In this document: positions 11,291 through 23,600 of the stretch, one piece after another
Layout of the letters: each line of letters starts with the position of its first letter
Numbering within the stretch: the first letter of the stretch is position 1
DNA from: Bedellia somnulentella
Taxonomy: Eukaryota > Arthropoda > Insecta > Lepidoptera > Bedelliidae
DNA: 64,000 bases
Assembly: GCA_963576735.1 (NCBI GenBank)
Contig: OY755178.1
Coordinates: forward strand, 7,564,001-7,628,000
Reading direction: 5' to 3'
The notes under the pieces: generated by a model
The model's input: only the letters and a program-made list of their open reading frames with translations
Database searches by the model: none
What the model was told of the DNA's origin: nothing
Program-made: the position numbers and the translations under genes

Positions 11291-13366
11291 TACGCAGTGA
11301 GTTAAAGTATGAAATACTCAAAATAAGTACTTAAAAAGTACTTAATACTCTGTGATGTTTGTAGCAAAATTTTTGAAGTATTTTATAAAAAACTGTTACC
11401 CATAACCAGTTATTGTATCGTTTGTTCTCGTTTTTGAGATTAGATTTGTAATTTATAGTTATGATATCAGTATTTGTATGTTCACAGGAATAGATCTGTT
11501 ATGATATGTTCATTCGAATGGTGTTTGCATTTGATACCTCTCTTTATTTTACATTACTTAACTAAATATTTTAAGTGTTTCTTAGTGAGTCCTTATTGAA
11601 ATAATTTTTGGTGATCGTAAAATGTGAGTTGTAATTGTTAAAGAAAACTTTACTCAATAAAATTGCTGATGCGTCTTTATAAATGAAATATGTTTCGATT
11701 AGGAGTACTGTTGTGCTAATGTCAAATTTTTCATTTCATTATGAAGTGAAAAAACTGCTCTCTTTTATTCATCTACCCTAATCTATATAAGTATTTGCTT
11801 TTCAAGACCACTGTAAACTATGAGAAACTCAGTTTTAAAATTTTTGAACGAACTTCATTTACACTTGTTTAGTGCCTCTAATTTAGAATCTCTTTCAAAT
11901 CTTTACGACTGAAGTCACAACTTTAAAACAAAGAATTAAAAAAATATCTACAAACGGTCTTGCCTTATGTGATTTTCAAATTTTTAGTTAAGTTTTCTAG
12001 GTAGATCAGGGTACATAACCCATGGAGAATTAAATATGTTATGCCTATCATAAACCCATCTTCGAATTTCCTTAGATAATTTTAAATCTCTTTTGAATCT
12101 TTTAATAATGTCATGAAAAAACATTGATTATTAACTTAGTTCGTGAATTGAGTTAAACTATTAATATAATATTTGTAAAACAAGTGTATAACATTGATTT
12201 CTTGAGTGGTACTTTTAGGATACTTATCACTGCAAGAAAAGTACTATCCTTGTTTTACAAATATTTTATTATATTTTAATATGCACTGTAGAAAAATCAG
12301 GAAAAAGATTTTTATCGCGGAATTAATGTGTTTTGTTTTTTTATAGACTTTTTAATATAGCATAAATGCAAAATAATTAGTTTTAAAACATAAAAGCTTT
12401 GATTTGCTTAGTTCGTAACTACCATTGTAATGATTACTATTCAAATGTTGTCTTTGCCAAAATGCAACTTGAAAATAAGTTTACTTTGTGTTAAAATTAT
12501 ATGAAAAAAATAACTTTGCGTCTAATCGCCTAAAATATTGATTTAATAACATCAATATGAAAGAAATTAAAGTCATGCATTTTTCTCAAAATCCGGTCTA
12601 AGGCCGAATCCAGTTGGAGTAAAATGTATGTATTATATGAGTTCCCAGACCTGATTCTTTTGAATCTTCTATCATTTGATATTAAGATGTCCACTTCTTT
12701 AACATGGTAGGGACCACAACACACATAAGTAAATTGTATCCAGTAACTAAGAATATAATGAACAATTAAAACTAAGTTGCATTTTAGGTACTCAAAGTAT
12801 AAAGAGCAGTGTAATAGGAGAATATTTACTTAAAATAAGATTTACATCGGTGGTGGCTTCTGTGATAATTTGAGTTGCATGTGATACTTACCAATATTTG
12901 CCATATGCCTGTGTTATATTTGAAATATATTTTAAAGATTTGTGTCATATTATATATGCAGTATTAATTTTAAACAGTGCTGTATCGGCCTTAGGTCGCG
13001 AGAATCTTAACTACCTGAAAATGTAAAATATATTTTGTATATTATTGGTGTTTGTGACTAGTAGAATAGATGTATACACAAGTTTCGTAATAAACTAAGT
13101 TTAATTATGGATTGTCGTTTTTTTTACTGTCTACTGTATTCTGTTGTTTTACCATCCTCTTATGATCTGTCAGCACGCAGCGGGATGCAAAGAATAAGAT
13201 CTGACTTGTTCTATTGAATTATGGTAACAACAGTATTTGATCCGTAAAAAACGGAGATATAAAGTTTTCTAACCGACCTACAGCCGCGGGATATTTACAA
13301 AAGTTACGTTTGATGAACTGTAAATTGATTGGAAATTAAAACTTAACGCTATTTACGACTAATTCA
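11291..13366. other. Intergenic AT-rich stretch between the convergent ABCA genes
   Basis: No coding region supported. Multiple AATAAA-like signals on both strands; AATAAA at 13089-13094 could end a long gene A 3' UTR. Confidence 0.4.
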
Positions 13367-13480
13367 ACCTTTATTTTACAATCTTTTCTGCACTCAACTT
13401 CCAAAAGTGGCTTAGGAATTTCTTATCCTGAAGCTCTGGCTACCCCTTCTAGGGGTTTTTAGCCGTGAGTATATGTATGT
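13367..13480 (+). mobile_element. S1 SINE, 3' half only
   Basis: CAACTTCCAAAAGTGGCTTA, then AGCTCTGGCTACCCCTTCTA, then TAGCCGTGAGTATATGTATG. The head is missing. It ends just downstream of gene B's poly(A) signal. Confidence 0.8.
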
Positions 13481-13522
13481 GTGTAATGATAACAAAATAA
13501 ACTACAACATATAAAAATACAT

Positions 13523-13528
13523 TTTATT
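13523..13528 (-). terminator. Poly(A) signal of gene B
   Basis: AATAAA on the - strand, 50 nt after the stop codon, in a run AATAAAATG. Position and sequence fit a short 3' UTR. Confidence 0.65.
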
Positions 13529-13577
13529 TAACAAAGTACAAAAACACACTTAAAACTAGTTTATCATAAATATATCA

Positions 13578-16500
13578 CTAAGAAGCTTCTTTCTGGTACT
13601 TAGTAAACTGTAAGAAAATCTGCTCGAGTGTGGTCTGTGATATGTGGTAGTCCTCTACTTGCTGCTCTTGTTTGCACTTCTCCATGATCCCAAATAGCTG
13701 GGACCATGGCTTGTCCACTTCGCGGAGATAGTATGTTAGTAATCCTTCGTATTCTTCCCTGAAAACGAGGGACGGATTATTAATTATGTAAGGTGCATTT
13801 TTGAAGGCGATGAATATGGTATAGGAATTTTGGTTTTTGGGCGATGCGTTAGGAAACCCATCTTTCTTTATTTGAATATCTCAAAACTTCTTATGTGGCT
13901 TAGTTGTTAAGTATTTAACCTTGGTCTCCACTTCATTATGTTCATAGCTTTGATTTATAAGGACAGAGTTGCAAAAAAAACAATATATCAAATAATAAGC
14001 CACAGTCACTGCTACATTTTATTCAGGCATTACTGGATCAATTGTGTCAATGTATGCCATTCATTTAACAAACCAACCATTTTCAAAAAATATAAAACAA
14101 AAACAAATAACTTACATTAACTGAGGATTATCGAAATTAGATTCAATATACTGCTTCACAGCGAGCGAGCCATGTTCGTTCTCTGACTTCAATTTAACTG
14201 TCAATGTAAATCCTGCCAACAAAAAAATAAATAAATAGTTACACTCAAGTTAATCGTACCATATATTTATAGAAGGCGAACAAGTAACTCTTAAAATAAT
14301 TTAGTAAGCAAGTTAAGACTCGCAGATCTTGAGTTCAATTTCTGGCTAGCTAGGCTAAGCTTGAATCACCTTGTTCGGGCATAACAGACCATCCTTTATT
14401 TTAATAAATTTGCCCCACACAATTCCAAAAGTGCCCGACACATTTTAAAAGATGAAGCTCTGGCTGTCCCTTTTTGGAATCTTCGCAATAGTTGTAGGTC
14501 TTAGGAAAAAAAGGAGCTAGAGAATATCGATTCCCAGTTAGTTAAAGACTGACCAACTTTGCACACTTCGTTTAAAATTAATAAAACATCAAAAATTTCC
14601 GAAATTAGATAGCTCTTGTTTGTCAAGAGTAAGGAGTTTTAGGACCAAAATTTGCTTAAGGTGTAAATACATGAATGTGTTTAACTAAATCAAATGACAG
14701 TGTTTATAAATATATTAAAACGCGTAAGGCTTGTCTACAAAACTATACACTGTCCAAGATAATAGGGTCATAATAAATAACCCAAAGACTCGGATCATAA
14801 ATATTATACACAGATCAAGGTAGCCCCAAACTAAGTCAAACTTGTATTATGAGATACTAATTCAACGATATATTTAATATTATATAGTACACATCCAAGA
14901 CAATCATTTATTAATCAATCATTTACATCATTTATTCTCATCACATAAATGTTGCTCTCAGCGGGCATCGAACCCGCGACCTCCGGACCGAGACTTTATC
15001 AATATTTCTGCTCTACTTTCTACGTACGTAGCTCACGTAACAATAAACCAAACCTGGCGAAAACTTATTGTTAAGATGCTGCGGCGTCCCTAGACACTGG
15101 AACTGTCCGTTGACCATAATAGTCAATCTAGTGCACAGCGTCTCGCACTCCTCCATGCTGTGTGACCTCACACTAGGCGCTATACCTTGCCATACATAGA
15201 TGTAACTGAAAACCAAGAAAAAACCAGCGTACCTTGCGAGAACTTATTCTTAAGATGCTGCGGCGTCCCCAGACACTGGAACTGTCCGTTGACCATAATG
15301 GTCAATCTGGTACATAGCGCCTCGCATTCCTCCATGCTGTGTGATGTCAGAATGACCCCGCGAGTCCTGGCCGCGGTTCTGATGGCGCGCCAGACCTGTC
15401 TCTTGGCTGCTGGGTCCACCCCTGTGGTGGGCTCGTCCAGGAAGATCACGCGAGCGTTGCCCATGAGAGCCACGGCTGCGCTTAACTTGCGTTTGTTGCC
15501 GCCAGAGTATTGGTGTACCTGCGTAATAACGAGGTAGAGGTTCAACTATTAGAGGAATTTAGAAATACGGATAAGACGCGGGAAATAGCGACAGATGCAG
15601 CATTCGAAAACATTTTTTTGTGAGTCTGCTGTAGAGCTGCTAGTACGTATTTAACGTCAATCCAATCGTTGTGGTTCGGTGATATTCAAGTCGGTTTTTG
15701 ATTTGGTGCGTAAAGACCAAGTGTATTTTTTAACAAAGCGATATTCCAGGCAGTTCGTCTACATTTCTTTCAGTTATTTTGAGATCTCATGTGATAATTT
15801 CGAACCAAAACGTGGATGTGGATGAATGTGGACTTTATTAATAATACTAATTAATCAGTGTGCAGTGGCTTTATGATTGGATGATTTATTTAAACTTTAT
15901 TGAGGAAGAAAAAATAATAATAATAATGTATTCTTAAACAAGGACCACAGTACACAATTGAACTAAAGTATTTTAAAGGCTCTGATAGGAAAATAACATT
16001 ATATTTATCCGCTATATCAAACCGGTTGAAATTATTGTGGAAACTATTTTAGTTGTCTTATTAAGGGTATAATGGGAATCAAATGCAGTGAAATATATAA
16101 TATGGCAAACTTAATCCAACAAAAAATATAATAAGTTAAATCGTAGCTGATATTTTTTGAACGCGTAAATTTTGGTTTAATATCATTTTAGAAGGTACGA
16201 CATAGAATTCCTCACGTCGCCATGGGATGTGGAATACCTCGCTACATTAAATATTATCTGCAAACATATATATCTTGCTTTTACACCATAAATGACAAGT
16301 CAGTGATGTAAATCAGAAATAAGGATGGGGCAGGTATAGGACCTTGAGTGACTCCCATTTCTATTTGTGATCCTTGTTACCTGGTTTCACCAATATCAAC
16401 CCTTAGTGTTCTATTATTAAGAAACGATGCCATTTATATTATTAATGGCTTGTCAAAACCATAAAATTTTCTGTACAATCATAAGCTTTTGTAAGGTCGC

Positions 16501-19500
16501 AAAATAAGCCCATCAACACAATTTTCTATAATCAGCGTTCTGTGAATTTTTCAACTTGATAAAACCATTGTCGACTGAATATAGTCGATATAATTGATAG
16601 AAGAAACACTTTGAGGGTTTATATATGATTGAAGGGCCATGTGATTGAAGACTAACGATCTTTTCTTACAACTTAACAATTCATCATAAGCCACTTAAAT
16701 TTCCAACAGTCGCTGAGTACTAGATGATGGTTAAACGTTGGCTACCCCTTTAAGGTAGTAAACAGAAAAGGTCGTTACAGTTATGTGTTTGTAAACTAAC
16801 CTTCTTGTCGAGATGCTTGGTGAAACCGAGACTGTCAGCCAAGTAGGCGGTCATGGAAGTGATGTGTTCGGATTTGAGTCCTCGTAACAATGCGAACAAT
16901 TTGAGCGTTTCTCGTCCCGTCATCTCGTTGAATACTGCGTCGAATTGTGGACAATAGCCTGCCAACAGTATACCATAGGTTTTAATAGTAAGAACTAGTA
17001 GATTTGGTAATATGTTTATTAATCGGGAATCTAACTTAGTAAAAGCTTTCATGGCATTACAGTTTATTGCCAGAACTTATAATGTAGTAGACTTTTTAAA
17101 ATTTTCAGAAGCTAAATTAGGGACAAGATTCATATTAAAACAAAATTTTCACTTTGTGTTCAGCAATTTCAAACGTACTAACAATATTTTTGTGGAAACA
17201 TGGAAACAGATATCAATTTAAAAAAAAATTGATTTATAAGCGTTAAAAGTGCAAAAGTAACCGTGATAGCCCAGTGGGTAGAACACTCGGTTATCGTGCA
17301 AACGACTAGTGTTCAAATCCTGGGTCGGGCCTACACCAATTTGTCTTTTCTAAAGACATATGTGTGGTTAATTTATCACGGTTGTTAACGGTGAGGGAAA
17401 ACATCGTGAGGAAACCCACATGGCTGAGTTGTACTTAGTCATGTGACAGTGCATTCGTACAAAACGGCGATAGGCCAGCCCCCTATCACGTGAGTACACT
17501 GTCCATGCAAAACGTGGGTACTCTGAACACCAGGTGACAAAGTCACGTGATGTTCAGAAGTATTAGTACCTCTGCCAACCCCTTCGGGGATATTCGGCGT
17601 GAACGTTTATGTTATGTTATGTAAGCGTTAAAATCATCAAGTGAATTTCGAAATCCAACCAATTTAGCGATGTACCCTTAAATTCCGCATATTCACCAGC
17701 TTTCATAACATATCCCAACATCTTTATAAAACAATAAAAAAATATACATCTTACCAATATTCTCGTGAACTTTCTTAATATTCTTCCTAACCGAGTGGCC
17801 CCTGACGAAGGCATCCCCGCTGGAAACCAGTTCGTCCCCCATCAGCATTTTGAACGTGGTAGTTTTCCCCGCGCCGTTCACGCCGAGCAAGCCGAAACAT
17901 TCGGAGTCGCTTACACCTGAAACACAAACTTATATGTCAATACTACTTTAATTTTGGTAACTATAGGGGAGTGTTCCTTATTTGATTCATTCTTGAGGTA
18001 AGATTAGTTCCAAAAATTTTAGCCTTTTTGCTAAAATACAAGATGACTTAAATAAAAAACAGAACTCTTACTGATCGAAACCTGGTAGACAGCGAGTTGT
18101 TTTCCATAGTACTTAGTGAGCCGCCGTGACATGAGGCTGTGTCTGACCGTTAGACCGATCATGCCTTTTTGTCACTTGATCTACACTCTATCATCCACAC
18201 ACGGCTGGAACTAGGGAGTGCAATCTCGGTATTGCAAGATCTCGAAATACCGAGATCTCGCACTTATTTTGCAAGATCAATCTTGCACCCAAAATCGTGC
18301 GAGATCTCGCAAGATTTGCAAGATTAGGCAACGCATCCTTTGACCATTCTAGAGCGGTCGCTTATACAACTGGGACCGCTTATAATATCTCTTCAGCAAC
18401 TTTGTCATGCTCATGGCCTTCAGTTAGGCCATGATGTTGACATAATCAACAAAAAAAGAGATTTATGACTCTGAAGCTAATTTACAAACAGAAACTATGA
18501 ACTAATCAGAAGAATTGCATATTACCTACAGCTGAAGTTGACTTAGTACCAGAACGTAAGAAGTAAGAAATACTGTCAAGATTTTCCAAAAATCACCCAC
18601 AAAGAATAATGTTTTACAAAAGTACACAACTAACGAGTTTGGCAAAAACATTCAGTTAGTGCTCGACTCCAAAACTCGCTGGTTCAGTCTCGCAGAAATG
18701 AACTCCAGGTTTAACAAATTGAAGACGTTAACGCAAGGCTTTAAACCATGTCAATATGTTGATTTGATCTACTAAGAACCTATGTTCCTTTCTATCAAAT
18801 TGGCAGTTGAAGTATTGTGTCATTATATCACCGCTTAAGCTATTTTGTGCTTCATGGTTGGAAAGTTGGAAAACCTCACAACACCAATAGCACAAAACTG
18901 TGAACAATTATGACTGCAGCCTTATTTAATGTAATGTATGTGGCCCGTAACATCCGAAGCCAGTTGACAAATAAAACTTTAGACATTTTATGTTTTTTAA
19001 GATATTTTTTATCTATTTTCAAAATAACTAGTAATAAACTTTAATAAAAAAAACAGTTTATTTCAATTATATGTTTCGTTTCATTTATTCGCTCTTAGAA
19101 TCCATCTTATTCAGTTTTAGCAAAATATTTGTCATTAAAAAACAAAACTTGGTATGTCTGCGAGATCTCGCAAAATACCGAGATCTTGCAAGATTAGTCG
19201 TCCGCAATCTTGCAAATACCGAGATTGAGATTTTGCTGCAAGATTGCACACCCTAGCTGGAACGTGATAGTTTTTCCTAGCAACGCTAAATTGCATATAG
19301 AATAAAAACTCATTGAACGAAACCTGGTTGACCTGGTCTTGCTGGGTTTGGGAGTGTGGTGGAGGGGCTATTGACACTTGATTCACACAAGGACGGAACT
19401 CAATTACTCCTAGGTACGCTCCCATAAAAAACGAACCACTTACTAAACGAAACCTGGTTAACGGCCGGTTGCTTAATTTAAATATTTTTGTACATGAAAA

Positions 19501-20657
19501 CCTCATGTGGGGATTATTACTAATCCCCACATTAGATTATACGGTTATAAGAATAAATAAAGGAAATAAAAATTATATATATAATTATATATATATAATT
19601 TTTCTTTCCTTTATTTATTCTTTATTTATTAACCAGTTGCTTCCCGTAGTACTTGGTGAGCCGTCGCGCCAGCAGGTTGTGTCGGGGCAGCGCGCGGTCC
19701 GGCACGCGCAGCACGTGGCCTCGTCGCGCACGTCCTCGTCTTGCTGGGTTTACGTGTCTGGTGTGGGGATGATTGTGCCTTTCTGACACTTTATGAAAAC
19801 AAGGACGGAACTCAGTTTTTTCCACATACGTTCTATGCGAAACCTGGTTAACAGCAATTTGTTTCCCGTGGTACTTTGGTTAATGAGCCGTCGCGCGAGT
19901 AAGTTGTGTCGCGTTAGATCGCAGTCTGACACTAAAGACGATCATGCCCTGTAACCTCATACACTCTCAAACGGAACCTTGTTTTTCCAACGTACGCTTT
20001 TACATTAAAATAAGAACTAAACACTCACTAAACGAAACCTGGTTAACAGCGAGTTGTTTCCCGTAGTACTTGGTGAGCCGTCGCGCCAGCAGGTTGTGTC
20101 GGGGCAGCGCGCGGTCCGGCACGCGCAACACGTAAGCCGGTCCTATTCTTACTGGGTTTGAGTGTCTGGTGGAGGGGTGATTGTGCCTTTCTGACACTTG
20201 ATTCACACAAGGACGGAACTCAGTTTTTCCTACGTACGTTCCCATAAAAAACCAACCACTTACTGAACGAAACCTGGTTAACAGCGAGTTGGTTCCCGTA
20301 GTACTTGATGAGACGTTGCGAGAGCAGATTGTGATGGGGTTTGGCAGCCTGATCAAGCGTTACTGTCGCTTGATCCACACTCTATCTTTCAACTTCAACC
20401 GGGTCGCCGTACTTTCTCGATGAATCTCATACCAGCTCTAAAACAAACAGCTCTAAAATAAAAACAAACCACTCACTAAACGAAACCTGGTTAACAGCCA
20501 GTTGCTTCCCGTAGTACTTGGTGAGCCGTCGCGCCAGTAGGTTGTGTCGGGGCAGTGCGCGGTCCGGCACGCGCAACACGTGGGCCGCCTCGTCGCGCAC
20601 GTCCTCGTCTTGCTGGGTTTGCGAGTCTGGGGGCGGGGCGCTGGAGCGGGAGAATAT
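13578..20657 (-). CDS. Gene B exons 25-30: nucleotide-binding domain 2 and C-terminus
   Basis: These code residues about 1359-1712. Exon 25 (20657-20477) is the linker into NBD2 ([20 protein letters not shown]). Exon 26 has Walker [10 protein letters not shown], exon 27 the Q-loop CPQFDAVF. Exon 28 (15518-15233) has signature YSGGNKRK, Walker [13 protein letters not shown] and H-loop [11 protein letters not shown] in one 286-nt exon, where gene A needs two (97 + 192). Exon 30 ends [18 protein letters not shown]. The signature begins YSGG rather than LSGG, a common NBD2 variant. The stop TAG is at 13580-13578. Confidence 0.94.
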
Positions 20658-23600
20658 CTGGTGGGATTTGTTCATTATGTACTAGCAGATATTTTATTGA
20701 AATCTTGGATGTTTCTATGGAAACTTATAAGATTAATTACATAAACTGTTCTCGGTGTTAAGATCATTACCTTTAGTTTCCTTTATTGGAGTGAAGCTGT
20801 ATTTCGCTTGTCAGGGAACTTCTTTCAAACCATAGAACTGATCAGGAACAAATTTTGCACGATGGTCATCCAAACTGATTACAATGTTTTGGATGGATGG
20901 CCAATGGATGACCATCCAAACTGATTACAATGTTTTAAAACGATACAATTAAAGATCGGACTTACCAAGAAGGAATAATCACACTTAAATATTCCCCTTG
21001 TCTATGGAAGCCCTCGACACTAGCAAGTACTCGACAATCACTCATTACTTGGCTCATATTTTAGCAAATATCAATTTCTTCAAGATACTGTTACAAGCGA
21101 CGAAGGGTTTAAATATATACATACAAATACTTACGCTATTATTCCCCAACGGGGTAGACAGAGTCTGTTGATCGTCACTTTGTACGATCTTGAAAAACGT
21201 CTCTAGTTTAGTTCATATCCATCAATCTTTTTATACATGCTCATCTCTATTTGGTACAAATGTGTCATCCGTGGTTGTCTTCTACTAACATTCCCTTTAA
21301 CACTAGCTCTATAGATCTCTTTCACCATTTCTATCCTTTTCCTATCTTTTTTTCACGAATCACACTGTTTCTGGTACGATTACATAACCTAACATTACAA
21401 ACTTTTCCGAGGGGAACAAACAATTCATCTACTCTCAGGCTTTATATGCCACACCCAAAATTCGCTGCCATACAAGGGTAAGAACAAGAACAGCATCATG
21501 CAGGGTCATCCGGGCCTTTTCAGACACTGATTAAATATGAGAAGGTTATTAAAGAAACCTATTGTCTTTCCATATGTTCCTTGCTCGACTATCAACAATA
21601 GCTCAAGAATCACTTAATTCTGGAGCTCCATCACTTGTTTTAGATTTAAAGCCAACATTACGAGCAAATAATGAATATCCCTTTGCTAGAGAAATAAAAG
21701 CAATATGTTACAAATGGTTGCTAATTACCTTAGAATGCACCCGGTACTCGATGAGCATGAGCAGCAGCCAGCAGGCGGCGGCGGTGGCCAGCATGCTCAC
21801 TATGTAGCGCAGCACACCCGGCTCTTCCCAGTCGAAGTGGGCGTCTTGACGCACTGGAATAAATATACTATAGATGAAACATTACATTACATTGCTGTGT
21901 AGTGTCGGCTTAGAATAGCACTACCCCATTTCTTCCGGTGGGTGTACGTAAGAGGCGACTAACGGTATTGGGGCTTTTAAGGGATTTTTGGGCGATACGG
22001 TTGGAGACCCATCACCAACAACCTTTATCTCATAATTTTAATGTTTTTTTGACATGAATTCCTCATGTGGGGATTATTACTCATAAATAAAAGATGTTAT
22101 TAAAGGAAAGAAAAATTTCGACACTGGCGGGGTTCGAACCCGCGACCTTCGGGTATACGCCCCCGTCGCTCTGCCAACTGAGAATAACATCTTTTATTTA
22201 TGAGTAATAATCCCCACATGAGGAATTCATGTCAAAAAACATTAAAATTATGTGATAGTTAGGCGTTTCCAACATTTGCATTCTATCTGAAAAGGTAGAC
22301 AAGTGGCCGTCCGAATTAGTTAAAATTCGGAGATAGGAAACGCAAACACTACTTGAACGTGTAAAAAAGAAACAAAGGATAGAGAAATTTCGCGCTGGAT
22401 GCCAACTGACACTGTAGCTCAGTTGGCAGAGCGGCGGGGGCGTATACCCGAAGGTCGCGGGTTCGAACCTTTATCTCACCATCTTTTCCCCATGCAACTT
22501 CCAAAAGTGGCTGAGGAGTTTCTAATTACTTAGGTCTGATTACCCCTTCAAGGGATTTATAGCCGTGAGTATATGTATGTATATGTTAGGGTTTGATACT
22601 ACTTTACTGTAGGTAAAGGTTAGGTCATACACGTCAGCATTATTTTACATTTATAAGGTATTCAATTCGGTATGCAAAGTTTTTTTTGGTATTTATTAAA
22701 TATTTTTATTCGATAGCAAACACGAAAATAAAAAACTGATTTGAATATTTTTCATTTAAAATGAGTAATTGCAAAGTTATGATTTTTTAAAGATTGTTCA
22801 ACTTTTGTACTTAATGACGTCATCGATTGAAAAGATCACGTAGCGACGTGCAAATAAAGCGAAATGTTTAGTAAAAATGTTGCTAATTGCAAAATATTTC
22901 ACGAATTTGTGATCCAAAATGAAATTATTACGATATTATACTAAACAAACCTATGATTTTCGATGTTTTATTAATAAACTGCAAGAACGAATGTCTTTGA
23001 CATAACGCTGAAGGTCAAATACTGTTACAGTTTTTTGCTAAAAAAACGGTCATCTTAGCTCTGTTTGATTTATTTTCAAGAAAATATGTTTTAAAAACAT
23101 AATATTTCGAAATGGTTTCGTAATCAGCACCACTTTTGTAAAACTTTGCATACCGAATTGTCTTATTAAGTTTGCTAACAGATATCAAGCGTACTCATCA
23201 GTTATTAGGCAGATTTATTTTCGTCCCGAGCACCCAAAGCAATGGTCCTCCGAGCCAAATAGGAATGAATTGATGGAACAAATATTGTCTACGATTATAT
23301 ATTTTAAACTAGCTTTTTGCCCGCGACTACGTCCGCGTGGACTACACTTTTTGCATCCAGTTTACATCCAAAATACCAAAACACTATCTAACTACACTAA
23401 CTTCTGTTTTTTTGTATTTATATTTCCGTGGGCGTTGTAATAGATATAAAGAACATTGAGACTTTTTAAGTGATTATTGGGCGATGCAGTTGGACGGTTG
23501 GACGGACCTCTAATCTACTTCTAATCTCTATTAATTTATGCGTAAGTAAAACATAATATATCTATGAGAATATTAGTTAAAAATAGTTAAAAAAACAAAA

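Larger units (their letters stand above)
18066..20350 (-). repeat. Tandem array of partial copies of gene B exon 25
   Basis: At least six broken copies of the linker exon lie downstream of the real one (20657-20477). Their exon ends contain CGAAACCTGGT at 18076, 19317, 19447, 19838, 20033 and 20268. Each unit is exon plus flanking intron (with CACTTGATTCACACAAGGAC and ACTCAGTTTTTCC). The copy ending at 20029 is almost unchanged over [19 protein letters not shown] and keeps a GTGAGT donor. Others are deleted or changed. I found no acceptor in the right phase for the copy at 20029. One copy is split by a hAT element and one by a foldback insert. Confidence 0.85.

Noticed and set aside
20029..20170. 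Alternative functional exon 25
   Set aside because: Open and with a donor, but the AG sites I can find upstream give the wrong phase after exon 24.
18066..20657. CRISPR-like array
   Set aside because: The repeats are exon copies of uneven spacing in a eukaryotic gene.
22410..22470. tRNA gene
   Set aside because: It has TAGCTCAGTTGGCAGAGC and GGGTTCG, but the anticodon loop lacks U33 and the sequence is inside a repeat with a target duplication.
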